From contig JANQHX010000024.1 in the NCBI GenBank assembly GCA_028282465.1, forward strand, positions 1 to 64,000: a stretch of 64,000 bases of DNA, written 5' to 3'. A program made the position numbers and the translations under genes. Position 1 is the first letter of the stretch. Each line of letters starts with the position of its first letter. Source of the stretch: Gynuella sp. (GTDB lineage Bacteria > Pseudomonadota > Gammaproteobacteria > Pseudomonadales > Natronospirillaceae). The notes below the pieces were generated by a model, which was not told where the DNA came from, searched no databases, and saw nothing but the letters and a program-made list of their open reading frames with translations. This document shows positions 8,927-17,441 of the stretch, piece after piece.

Positions 8927-9745
8927 TTGGCTGTAAAAATCGCAATCTGGGGGAAAATCATTGGTGGTGGCATTGGCTTTATGGTGGGGAAGTGGCCTGG
9001 TCTTGTTTTAGGAGTCATTTTAGGTAGTGCCTTTGATCGCAAAGCCAGAAAAGGCGAAAAAGCTTCATACGATGCCTTTCAAAGTTCCGCAATACAAACC
9101 ACATTTTCTCGCTGTACTTTTCTGATCATGGGCAAGCTTGCCAAGGCAGATGGCACAGTCAAAGCTCAAGAAATTGAGGCTGCACGGCAGATTATGGAGC
9201 GCCTCCGGTTAAACGAAGCCCATCGACTGGATGCCATGAAGCTTTTCAATGAAGGAAAAGAAGAGGGCTTTGATATTGATTCTTGCCTGAAAGAATTGAA
9301 GGATTCTATTGGAAGACGCGTCACTCTGTCGCAGTTTTTTATTGAGCTACAATTGCAAATTGCATATTCAGATGGAAATCTGACCTCAGGGGAAAAGCGG
9401 GTACTGCAATCTATCTGTCGTGTACTGGGCATTAACCGGATTCAGTTTGAAATTATCAACCAGCGTATTGCTGCACAATGGAAGTTTTCAAGCTATCAAA
9501 GGCACAACCAAAGAACCAACACTTTGCCCCTAGAGCAGGCCTACAAGATTTTAGGGGTGGGTTCCAGTGTCAGTGATGCTGATCTAAAAAAAGCCTATCG
9601 CAGATTAATGAGCCAACATCATCCCGACAAGTTGGCTGCAAAAGGATTGCCTGAAGAAATGATGAGCATTGCCAAAGAGAAATCTCAGAACATTCAGTTG
9701 GCCTATGAATCTGTTAAGAAAGTGAGAAAATCCAGAGGCTCATAG
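8927..9745 (+). CDS. djlA: Membrane-anchored DnaJ-like co-chaperone DjlA
   Basis: Type III J-domain co-chaperone that stimulates DnaK and is anchored in the inner membrane. A single hydrophobic, Gly-rich N-terminal segment (about 7-32) contains 'WGKIIGGGIGFMVGKW'. A TerB-like helical domain covers about 60-175. A C-terminal J domain (about 205-272) carries the HPD motif in 'LMSQHHPDKLAAKGLPEEMM', nearly as in E. coli DjlA. No in-frame ATG is available near the 5' end. TTG at 8927 is the likely start because a stop lies upstream at 8903. The genes lptD and djlA are divergent. The 3' end overlaps the convergent DUF3530 gene by 6 bases. Confidence 0.92.
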   Translation: MAVKIAIWGKIIGGGIGFMVGKWPGLVLGVILGSAFDRKARKGEKASYDAFQSSAIQTTFSRCTFLIMGKLAKADGTVKAQEIEAARQIMERLRLNEAHRLDAMKLFNEGKEEGFDIDSCLKELKDSIGRRVTLSQFFIELQLQIAYSDGNLTSGEKRVLQSICRVLGINRIQFEIINQRIAAQWKFSSYQRHNQRTNTLPLEQAYKILGVGSSVSDADLKKAYRRLMSQHHPDKLAAKGLPEEMMSIAKEKSQNIQLAYESVKKVRKSRGS

Positions 9746-10615
9746 CCCGTTTTCGTATTCGACATCCGCTTCACGGCCTGCTGCATTGGTTTTTACCCAA
9801 CCCCATATTCGTCGGGTTAGTCCATCGGGGTTTTGAGTCCATCTTGAACCCGCGACCGCATCATTAATTTGCTGGTACTGATCACGGCCTTCCCTCAACA
9901 CCGAGCCTTTTCTTAACTTTGCCTGCCAGAGTATGGGTTTAGATTTTGTATTCAGTAGATCGAGTATGGGGATGGTGAGCTTAGGCAAAGACTCATTGAT
10001 ATCTAAGGCCGGTTCATTGGCAGGGTTTTTAGTATCGATAATAATCAATGCATAACCCAGATTATTCTCTTCAGTTAGCTGCTCTGCCATGTATTCACTG
10101 GCCCAGCTGGCACTGGCTCCGAATCCAACAATCACTAAATTGAAGAGGCCTTCAGAGTTCAGGAATGAAAGTGCAGCTTGAATGCGTTCAAAGATGACTT
10201 GGCGATTATCCGGTTGATAGTTGAATGCATCAGGCTTGGGTTCGATCATTCTTTCGGGTTGGGTTTGTGTGGCATTGTCAGGAAGGCTAATTGACAGGGT
10301 ATTCCAACCCACATCTGGCATAAACTGTCTTAGTTTTTGAACATGTCTGGGCCAGTCAGGGGTGGTTCCATGATCTTGCAATATCAACAAACCTCCTTGA
10401 GGCAGCGAAGTTCGCTGACGTTGATACAGGCTCAAAAAATCACCAGATGAAGATTCTAGCCATTTGATTTCCTCGCCTCGCAGTTGATTCTTATAGAAAA
10501 CTTCCAAATTCTCGTGCCTTTGAGTTACAGGGTCTGGCGATACTCTAATGTTTTCAGCAGTGGTAAAACTTGCCACCCAGATCATTAAACTGGGTAATAA
10601 TTTACCGGTTTTCAT
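9740..10615 (-). CDS. DUF3530 family alpha/beta-hydrolase-like protein
   Basis: Predicted exported protein of the DUF3530 family, whose members have an alpha/beta-hydrolase fold and no settled function. The ATG at 10615 gives a short signal peptide ('LLPSLMIWVASFTTA'). The conserved core includes 'GGLLILQDHGTTPDWP' (about 75-90) and 'VGWNTLSISLPD'. A nucleophile-elbow-like 'IVGFGASASWASEYMAEQ' (about 160) has Ala-Ser after the Gly rather than a clean G-x-S-x-G, so catalysis is doubtful. A start at 10636 adds seven residues ahead of the signal peptide and is less likely. It stands alone, convergent with djlA and divergent from rpe. Confidence 0.78.
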   Translation of the reverse strand: MKTGKLLPSLMIWVASFTTAENIRVSPDPVTQRHENLEVFYKNQLRGEEIKWLESSSGDFLSLYQRQRTSLPQGGLLILQDHGTTPDWPRHVQKLRQFMPDVGWNTLSISLPDNATQTQPERMIEPKPDAFNYQPDNRQVIFERIQAALSFLNSEGLFNLVIVGFGASASWASEYMAEQLTEENNLGYALIIIDTKNPANEPALDINESLPKLTIPILDLLNTKSKPILWQAKLRKGSVLREGRDQYQQINDAVAGSRWTQNPDGLTRRIWGWVKTNAAGREADVEYENGL

Positions 10616-10743
10616 GGAATGGCCCTTTGAAGTCAATAGTTGAATCTAAAAGAGCAAAAACAGTACCCATGCGATGGCTGAAAGGTACAATGCACTCAAC
10701 ATAGAAACTGGTTACAGAGACTTAATTTGGAAATTGGAGATCC

Positions 10744-11412
10744 ATGAATACCCCTGTTATTGCCCCATCAATACTAGCTGCTGATTTGGCCCGTCTTGGC
10801 CAAGAGGTCGAAGAAGTTCTTGCCGCTGGCGCGCATTGGATACACTTTGATGTTATGGACAACCATTACGTGCCTAACTTAAGCTTCGGTTCAATGATTC
10901 TGAAATCCTTAAGAGATTTTGGAATTACCGCTCCCATGGATGTCCACTTAATGGTGTCTCCTGTGGATAGAATTATTGGTGATTTTATAGATGCCGGAGC
11001 TACCAGCATCACCTTTCACCCAGAGGCTAGCCAACATGTTGATCGTACTTTGCAGTTAATAAAAGATGGCGGTTGTCAAGCTGGGTTAGTGCTAAACCCC
11101 GCAACGTCATTGACGCATTTAGAGTATGTGATGGACAAGTTGGACATGATACTGCTGATGTCAGTCAACCCAGGTTTTGGCGGTCAATCATTTATTCCGG
11201 GTGCTCTTGAAAAGATTTCAAAGGTGAGGGAGCTCATTGATCAAAGCGGGCGTAATATTCGTCTAGAAGTTGATGGTGGTGTCACAGTTGCTAATATCGG
11301 AGAGATTTTTTCAGCAGGTGCAGATACCTTTGTTGCAGGCTCTGCCATATTTGGTGCCAATAATTACAAGAATGTCATCAGTGAAATGATCTGTCAGTTT
11401 GAACCAAAATAG
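10744..11412 (+). CDS. rpe: Ribulose-phosphate 3-epimerase
   Basis: Interconverts ribulose-5-phosphate and xylulose-5-phosphate in the pentose phosphate pathway. This is a TIM barrel with all signatures: '[13 protein letters not shown]' at the N-terminus, '[16 protein letters not shown]' (metal/catalytic Asp), 'DVHLMV', '[12 protein letters not shown]', and the catalytic 'EVDGGV' near residue 177. The length of 222 aa is standard. A GGAGAT site precedes the ATG. It is followed 14 bases later by gph, the common rpe-gph pair. Confidence 0.97.
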   Translation: MNTPVIAPSILAADLARLGQEVEEVLAAGAHWIHFDVMDNHYVPNLSFGSMILKSLRDFGITAPMDVHLMVSPVDRIIGDFIDAGATSITFHPEASQHVDRTLQLIKDGGCQAGLVLNPATSLTHLEYVMDKLDMILLMSVNPGFGGQSFIPGALEKISKVRELIDQSGRNIRLEVDGGVTVANIGEIFSAGADTFVAGSAIFGANNYKNVISEMICQFEPK

Positions 11413-11426
11413 TTTTAGGAGAAATA

Positions 11427-12125
11427 ATGTATCAGCAAAGTGCCCAATTTGTCGTTTTTGATTTAGACGGAACTCTCGTGGACAGTGTTTCAGGTCTTCA
11501 TCTCGCGGCAGTGAAAATGTTAAACCACTTTGATGCTGATGAGGTCACTGAAGAAGAGGTTCGAAACTGGGTGGGGCGAGGAATTCCTAAGCTGGTTAAG
11601 AGTATTATGTCTTCCAAATCATTATTGGATGAACAGGTTTCGGACGATGATGAAACTTTTCAGAAAGCTCATCATGTGTTTCTACAATGCTATGAACAAA
11701 CCCTAACCTCTGGCGTTGAGATTTATGCAGGGGTTCCGGAGTTGTTAGATCGTTTGAAAACACTCGACATTCCCATGGCAATTTTAACTAATAAAAACGA
11801 AGCATTGTCACACCAATTGTTGGTAGACCTTAAAATTAGGCACTATTTCGAAATTCTTGTGGGTGGCGATACGCTAACCAATAAAAAACCCTTTCCAGAT
11901 GGCTTGTACTATATTGCTGATCACTTGGGTATGTTTGTTGAAAGTGGCCTGATGGTTGGCGATTCTGCAGTAGATGTTGAAACCGCTAGAAGCGCAGGTT
12001 GTCCAGTGGTTGTTACCGACTATGGTTACAACGGCGGTAAACCGATAGCAGATAGTAACCCGGATGCCATTGTTTCTTCGTTGAATGAATTAATTGTGGA
12101 ACATCCTGAGTTTGAACAGGTTTGA
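11427..12125 (+). CDS. gph: Phosphoglycolate phosphatase (HAD superfamily)
   Basis: Dephosphorylates 2-phosphoglycolate, a product of DNA end repair. HAD motif I is 'VFDLDGTLVDS' (residues 8-18, nucleophile Asp10), motif II is 'AILTNKN', and motif IV is 'MVGDSAVDVETARSAG'. The helical cap between residues about 18 and 95 is typical of subclass I. At 232 aa it matches the family. An AGGAGA site sits 8 bases before the ATG. It is paired with rpe. In Pseudomonas trpE usually follows this pair, but here a AAA+ gene follows. Confidence 0.93.
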   Translation: MYQQSAQFVVFDLDGTLVDSVSGLHLAAVKMLNHFDADEVTEEEVRNWVGRGIPKLVKSIMSSKSLLDEQVSDDDETFQKAHHVFLQCYEQTLTSGVEIYAGVPELLDRLKTLDIPMAILTNKNEALSHQLLVDLKIRHYFEILVGGDTLTNKKPFPDGLYYIADHLGMFVESGLMVGDSAVDVETARSAGCPVVVTDYGYNGGKPIADSNPDAIVSSLNELIVEHPEFEQV

Positions 12126-12170
12126 TCCAGACTAAAGCACTCACTGACCGCAACTCATAAATGGAAAGCG

Positions 12171-13634
12171 ATGATTGCTACTTTAACCCATGATTTCGAA
12201 ACTCTTCTTAGTTCTAATACATCTTTAATTGCTATTGAAAGTGGCGATGAGGCTCGAGTCATTGAGTTAATCAAAAAACTCGCGGTGAAATACTACCGGC
12301 CAGTTTTTAGGTGGAGTGCGACCGATGGCCTAATGGCTTTTGCCAGTACTTTTATGGCGCCAAAACCGACTCTCGATGATCCAGCTTCAGTTCTCAGGGA
12401 AATACGAAAAAGGGCAGACAAGGCTATCTATCTGCTCTGTGATTTTGCCCCTTATTTGAATGACACCAAGATTCTTCGCCTTATTAAAGACATCGTTCTG
12501 TATCACAAAGATGCCACTTTAATACTCTTAGACCCAAATATTGCTGTGCCAGCAGATTTGAAATACAAAATGGCTCACTTCTCTATTGCCATACCGAACT
12601 CGGTGCAGTTACAGAATTTGATCAATCGAGAGGCCAGAAGTTGGTATGCAAAGCGCGTTGGCGAACAATTTGATCCAACTCGCCCAGAGTTGTTGGAATT
12701 GGCAAAAAGTTTAAAAGGTTTCGCTGGCGCAGACGCAGTTGCCTGCATTGAAAACTTTATTTCTGGGTTAAATGTACTCAGTACCAAAGACTCGAATCAG
12801 AGTAACGTCAAAACAGAGTTACTGAATGGAAATAGTTTATTGAGTTATGAGTTTGAGCCAGTCTCTTCAAAAAACTTGGGGGGTGCGACAGCCTTTAAAC
12901 GCTGGCTAAAAAGTAATATTACTCGAATTCTTCAAAACAAGCCTGATCAACCAGCGATTCGTGCAGCTATTTTCGGAGGTGTTTCAGGTTGTGGAAAAAC
13001 AATGGCTGCAAGAGCCATGGCAGGTGCTTTAAATATTCCGCTTTTAAAACTGACTCCAAAATTTTTGTTAGCCAGAACTAATGATGGAATGTCAGAGCAT
13101 TTCGAGAACATTCTTCACAACGGAGTTGAAGTGTCTCCAGCCATTGTGCTTTTAGAGGCCGTTGATTTATTTTTAGAAGAGGAAAAGTCCGAAGAACTGG
13201 TTGTCCGTTTTATACAGTTCGTGCACTGGCATTTTAAATTAAAAACCCAGCTATTTCTGATTGTTACTTGCGACAAATTTGATAACTTGCCAGCTGAGAT
13301 TTATAGCGACAACATGATTTCTGAGAAGATTGTATTCGAGAAGCCAGATCTTACTGAGCGGGAGCAAATCGTTAGAATCCATCTCAGTAAACGATCTCTC
13401 ACATCCTTTCAAATTGACCCCGCGGTTATTGCTCAGTATTCAGAGGGATTAACCGGATCACAGCTAGAGCAAGCATTAATCATGGCTTTGCATCGCTTTA
13501 AAACTGAGAGTCAAGAACTTACCACTGATATGGTGGTTACCGCACTAGAGCATATTGAATTAAAAGACGAAAACACGAATTATGATTTCGCTGCTAATGT
13601 GAGCTCCAAACTGTTAAATGCAGATATGGACTGA
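12171..13634 (+). CDS. Ycf46-like AAA+ family protein with degenerate active site
   Basis: Resembles the bacterial/plastid Ycf46 type of AAA+ proteins: an N-terminal 'DFETLLSSNTSLIAIESGDEA'-type domain (about 1-200), then a AAA+ module (about 260-460). Walker A is intact (GVSGCGKT, about 270-277). Walker B, normally ending Asp-Glu, reads 'AIVLLEAVDL' (about 324-333). Sensor 1, usually T-A-N, reads T-C-D (366-368). The stretch where R-x-GRFDE (arginine finger) should lie reads 'YSDNMISEK' (about 378-386). ATP binding may therefore persist without normal hydrolysis. The role is unknown. It lies 45 bases after gph and may be co-transcribed with it. Confidence 0.75.
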   Translation: MIATLTHDFETLLSSNTSLIAIESGDEARVIELIKKLAVKYYRPVFRWSATDGLMAFASTFMAPKPTLDDPASVLREIRKRADKAIYLLCDFAPYLNDTKILRLIKDIVLYHKDATLILLDPNIAVPADLKYKMAHFSIAIPNSVQLQNLINREARSWYAKRVGEQFDPTRPELLELAKSLKGFAGADAVACIENFISGLNVLSTKDSNQSNVKTELLNGNSLLSYEFEPVSSKNLGGATAFKRWLKSNITRILQNKPDQPAIRAAIFGGVSGCGKTMAARAMAGALNIPLLKLTPKFLLARTNDGMSEHFENILHNGVEVSPAIVLLEAVDLFLEEEKSEELVVRFIQFVHWHFKLKTQLFLIVTCDKFDNLPAEIYSDNMISEKIVFEKPDLTEREQIVRIHLSKRSLTSFQIDPAVIAQYSEGLTGSQLEQALIMALHRFKTESQELTTDMVVTALEHIELKDENTNYDFAANVSSKLLNADMD

Positions 13635-13675
13635 ATCCTTTAATCCTCTAGGTTCCCAATACTATTACTTTAAAA

Positions 13676-14248
13676 TTAAGAGCATTCAGAAACTTTAATA
13701 GAAGGTCTGTTATCAATCCTTTTGTCGCCATCAGAATCATAACCAGTCACTATTCTACCCTGAGCATTGACAGTAATTACTGCTGGTACCAAGCCAGAAT
13801 CATAGCTAAGTGGACAGATAACAAAGCTACCTGGCTGTGAACTCTTGTAAGTCCTTCCTGTTGGGCTCCATTGCAGCCTTTTCTGAGCTGTTGCTCCAAC
13901 TCTCCACTTAACTCTTACAATGTCGGAATCCACAACCAATTGACTGAACACCTGTTCATTTGAATCCAACTTTTTATTGTTGTTAAGGTCGATAAATGAT
14001 TGGAAGCCATGACTCCAAGTACTCACGCATTCATTAGCCTTGTTCATTCCACACATGGTAACAATTTGACCTTGATGAATAGAAGTGGACCTAGCTAAGT
14101 TGACTTCTCTCTGGATGGATATGATTAACGCGTTAGCTTCATGTTTATTTAAATAACTGCTAAAGCTTGGAACGGCTGCGCTGGACAAAATGCCCACTAC
14201 TGCAATAGTAAGGATGAGTTCAGTGAGTGTGAATCCCTTGATATTCAT
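13676..14248 (-). CDS. GspH/FimT-type prepilin-like minor pilin
   Basis: Type IV pilin-like protein. The start at 14248 follows a strong GGAGAG site and gives a short leader with a prepilin peptidase motif: 'MNIKG|FTLTELILTIAVVGI', cleavage after Gly5, and Glu at +5 of the mature protein. The body (residues about 40-190) resembles the GspH/FimT pseudopilin domain, with 'RSTSIHQGQIVTMCG' and a Cys pair. The C-terminus contains 'YDSDGDKRID', a possible Ca-binding-like Asp-rich turn. It lies 134 bases after pilR, as fimT-like genes do in Pseudomonas. The open frame extends to 14332, but without a leader-compatible start. An inverted repeat overlaps its ribosome site. Confidence 0.8.
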   Translation of the reverse strand: MNIKGFTLTELILTIAVVGILSSAAVPSFSSYLNKHEANALIISIQREVNLARSTSIHQGQIVTMCGMNKANECVSTWSHGFQSFIDLNNNKKLDSNEQVFSQLVVDSDIVRVKWRVGATAQKRLQWSPTGRTYKSSQPGSFVICPLSYDSGLVPAVITVNAQGRIVTGYDSDGDKRIDNRPSIKVSECS

Positions 14249-14251
14249 AAC

Positions 14252-14284
14252 ATCTCTCCGTGATGTATGGTTGTAAGGAGAGAT
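14252..14284 (-). promoter_or_regulatory. Hairpin overlapping the ribosome site of the pilin-like gene
   Basis: On the minus strand an 8-bp perfect inverted repeat pairs ATCTCTCC (14284-14277) with GGAGAGAT (14259-14252) around a 17-base loop. The downstream arm contains the Shine-Dalgarno sequence of the pilin-like gene, whose ATG begins 4 bases later. Folding would hide the ribosome site. Regulation through it is inference. Confidence 0.5.
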
Positions 14285-14382
14285 TAAATATAAATTTGAG
14301 TGATGATTCAAAGGCTTTAGGATGGGTATCAATAAGCGATACCCAAGGTATTAAGATTAAAGACTAATCTAAAATGGATTAT

Positions 14383-15744
14383 CTATTCCATATTGAGTTT
14401 TTTCAGGCGGTATCGCAATGCTCTGAAAGTGATCCCTAATTTTTTAGCTGCTGCGGTTTTATTCCATCGGGTTTCTTCGAGAGCCTTTGTTATGGCTTCC
14501 CTTTCGATTTCCTCCAGGAAGTCCTCAAGAGATACGCCTTCTGCCATAGGTTCCGGCTTCTCTAACTGAATGGTTTCGCTGTTCTTCTGATGAGTTGGTA
14601 GATCAAGATCTTCTGGCCTAATGGTGTCATCGTCACAAAGTGTAAAGGCCCGCTCCAGAATATTTTCCAACTCCCTGACATTACCTGGGAAGGTGTAGTC
14701 TTTTAAAATCTCAACCGCAGCACCGGATAATTTTGCTTCTGGCAATTCATAGGTTTGTGATAATTTGCCAAGAATCGATTGTGCGAGAATCGCAATATCT
14801 TCCGGGCGAGTTCTCAATGGTGGCACATCAAGCTGAATAACATTGATTCGATAGTAAAGATCCTGCCTGAATTTGTTTTCGTCAATCTCTAAGGTGAGGT
14901 CTTTGTGTGTCGCACTCAGAATTCGAATATCTACAGGGCTTTCTTTTTGAGCACCAATGGATCGAACCGATTTTTCTTGAATGGCTCGTAATAATTTCAC
15001 CTGCATTGCCAACGGCAAGTCCGCAACTTCATCCAAAAACAATGTGCCGCCATTAGCCGCTTGAAAAAAACCTTCTTTGTCTGCTACAGCTCCGGTGAAA
15101 GAACCTTTTTTGTGGCCAAAGAATTCACTCTCCATTAATTCACTGGGGATGGCACCGCAGTTAACAGGTATAAAAGGTCCATCTTTTCGAGGGCCTTCTT
15201 CGTGAATCAGTCTCGCTACCAATTCCTTACCTGTTCCTGATTCACCGCTCACAAAAACAGGGGCCTGACTTCTCGCAAGCTTTTTAATTTTCGCTTTTAA
15301 AGAGTCAATGGCTTTGGATTTTCCCAGCATTTTCTCAGACATTGCAGGAGAATCGTCGTCTGAGTGTTGGTTGCTAGCTAATTTCAGCGCAACAGACACT
15401 AAATCTCTTAGCCTCTGTAGGTCTACCGGTTTAGAAACAAAGTCAAAGGCCCCTTTCTTTAGAGCCTCGATGGCAGCATCCATAGTACCGTGAGCAGTAA
15501 TGACAGCCACTGGTACATCTGGTCGTTCTTTCTGGATATGATCGACAAATTCGATGCCATTTCCGTCGGGCAGGTTCATATCCGTTAGGCAAAGATCAAT
15601 CTGTTTGTTGTCTGATAAAATTTGTCGAGCAGAGGTTAAGTCAGCGGCACTAAGGGTATCGATGTCCATCCTGCCAAGAGTAATTTCAAGCAGTTCACGA
15701 ATATCAGGTTCATCGTCGATGATAAGTGCAGTGGCTGTGGTCAT
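14383..15744 (-). CDS. pilR: Sigma54-dependent response regulator PilR
   Basis: Activator of pilin transcription, partner of PilS. The N-terminal receiver has the phospho-acceptor Asp55 ('LCLTDMNLPDGNG') and Lys105. A sigma54-interacting AAA+ domain (about 140-370) carries Walker A GESGTGKE (167-174), GSFTGA loop (214-219, a conservative variant of GAFTGA) and Walker B 'GGTLFLDEVADLP'. The C-terminal Fis-type HTH reads 'WNKTAAAKKLGITFRALRYR'. The length of 453 aa matches Pseudomonas PilR. It starts 3 bases after pilS and forms an operon with it. Confidence 0.92.
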   Translation of the reverse strand: MTTATALIIDDEPDIRELLEITLGRMDIDTLSAADLTSARQILSDNKQIDLCLTDMNLPDGNGIEFVDHIQKERPDVPVAVITAHGTMDAAIEALKKGAFDFVSKPVDLQRLRDLVSVALKLASNQHSDDDSPAMSEKMLGKSKAIDSLKAKIKKLARSQAPVFVSGESGTGKELVARLIHEEGPRKDGPFIPVNCGAIPSELMESEFFGHKKGSFTGAVADKEGFFQAANGGTLFLDEVADLPLAMQVKLLRAIQEKSVRSIGAQKESPVDIRILSATHKDLTLEIDENKFRQDLYYRINVIQLDVPPLRTRPEDIAILAQSILGKLSQTYELPEAKLSGAAVEILKDYTFPGNVRELENILERAFTLCDDDTIRPEDLDLPTHQKNSETIQLEKPEPMAEGVSLEDFLEEIEREAITKALEETRWNKTAAAKKLGITFRALRYRLKKLNME

Positions 15745-15747
15745 GTT

Positions 15748-17337
15748 TTAATCCATTAAGCTAAGTCTGGCCGGATGAGAGAAAGTAATTCTGAATTTGG
15801 CACCTTGGTCAGAATCAATAAGATCAAGTCTAGACTGGTTACTCTCACAAAGCTCTTTTGAAATAAATAACCCTAATCCAGTGCCCGAGCTTTCTGTGGT
15901 AAAGAAAGGCTCAAACAGGTGTGATCTTACATCCCCTGTTATGCCGGGGCCAAAATCAATAATATCCAGATAGGGTTGCAGATTGGCGTTCAGAATACCA
16001 CCCTTAATCGACACCTTTGGTTGACCAGTATGCTGCATACTGTATCGAATTCCGTTGTTTACAAGATTACTAATTACTTGATGCAAATGAGATGGATCAA
16101 ATCGTATTCGTACTGAATGCTTTACTGACAAGCTGAGCTGTCCATTTGGATTAACTTGAGAGTATTCACTGATAAATTCTCTTAGCCAGCCATTAAGATT
16201 AATGACTTCTGGCTGCGACTTTGAGCGCCGAGAAAGCTGTAAAATATTTTCAATAATTTCATTCATTCTGGCGCTATGGTTGCGGATAATTTCAAGCAAG
16301 CGGTGATCACCTTTATCCAGAGCAGGTGATTCTTCCATGAGCTGAGCAGCATGACTGATGGCGCCTAAAGGATTTCTAATTTCATGGGCAATGCTGGCTG
16401 TAAATCGGCCTAATGATGCCAGTTTCATTTGCTGAGCTTGTTGGTTGGTTTGGCTGATGTCTTCTAAAAACACTAAAACGTCAGAGTCACTTCTTTCCAT
16501 AAGCATTGTGAAGTTTACAAATACATCAGGCATATCTTTGTGAATTCGTACGATATGGTTGTCAATAAACTCGTTGTTGATCCACTTTTCTAAAAGCCTT
16601 TGTACAGGGTCAGGCAAGAACTCCATATTGGTTAGGTTAGTGCCTTGATTGCAGATCAATCTTTGAGCAGCGGCATTGAAGGTTTTGATTTCGCCGATGC
16701 GGCTACAAACAATAATACCTGTGCGCATGCGTTCTACGACCTGCTCGTTTAATGACATCAGGTCTTCGATATCTACGGCCCGTTCTTCAGCAATTTGTTC
16801 GCTAATTTTCACTCGCACTAAGATATATTGAATGAGAACTGTGGTTCCAAAGAAAGCGACGCCTAGCAAAGCTGCTTGTTGATAGTGGTTTTCTCGTTGT
16901 CCGAATGAAAAAAACAATTCGGTATAAATAATGGCTGAGCACGCGAATGCGGATAGTAATAGACTGTTGTTGACCGACAAGAACAAGCTGCCAGTTGCAA
17001 CACTGACCACCATTAAGTTAGCGAAACCACTTTCAACACCACCGGCAGAAACCACAATAACGGTGAGTAAGACAATGTCCGTAAGCATAATGGCAAGCAG
17101 GGTGGCTTGGTTGAGTTCGTTTCTATGGTTAATAACCATGGCCACAGCGGTGAGAATTAAATAGGAGCCAATACCCACCATGAATGCATCTTGTGCAAAG
17201 ACTTCTGAAATTGACTCAGACAGGCGTAAAACCTGCAAATACACGAGCAGAAATACCGAGAGAACCAAGCGATAGTAGTTGAAAATAGACATCAACCGGT
17301 ACTGTCGAATATGCCCGAGTGCTTGAGATGAGGTCAT
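15748..17337 (-). CDS. pilS: Sensor histidine kinase PilS
   Basis: Membrane sensor kinase that controls PilR. The N-terminus (about 20-175) has six predicted membrane spans, the PilS arrangement. A PAS-like region (about 200-290) follows, then the dimerisation/phosphoacceptor box 'SIAHEIRNPLGAISHAAQLM' with His318. The HATPase domain has an N box ('HQVISNLVNNGIRYS'), G1 'DFGPGI' and G2 'GTGLGLFI'. The length of 529 aa is typical. It is directly upstream of pilR, and divergent from nadE with about 100 bases between them. Confidence 0.92.
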   Translation of the reverse strand: MTSSQALGHIRQYRLMSIFNYYRLVLSVFLLVYLQVLRLSESISEVFAQDAFMVGIGSYLILTAVAMVINHRNELNQATLLAIMLTDIVLLTVIVVSAGGVESGFANLMVVSVATGSLFLSVNNSLLLSAFACSAIIYTELFFSFGQRENHYQQAALLGVAFFGTTVLIQYILVRVKISEQIAEERAVDIEDLMSLNEQVVERMRTGIIVCSRIGEIKTFNAAAQRLICNQGTNLTNMEFLPDPVQRLLEKWINNEFIDNHIVRIHKDMPDVFVNFTMLMERSDSDVLVFLEDISQTNQQAQQMKLASLGRFTASIAHEIRNPLGAISHAAQLMEESPALDKGDHRLLEIIRNHSARMNEIIENILQLSRRSKSQPEVINLNGWLREFISEYSQVNPNGQLSLSVKHSVRIRFDPSHLHQVISNLVNNGIRYSMQHTGQPKVSIKGGILNANLQPYLDIIDFGPGITGDVRSHLFEPFFTTESSGTGLGLFISKELCESNQSRLDLIDSDQGAKFRITFSHPARLSLMD

Positions 17338-17441
17338 AAAACTGGTGCTTTTCTTATTTTCACTGATTAAAAGTATAAAGGATTATTGCAAAGTCCTTAT
17401 TGTTACGCACAATAGCCCGCAAATTAAAGCAGGAGATTTCA

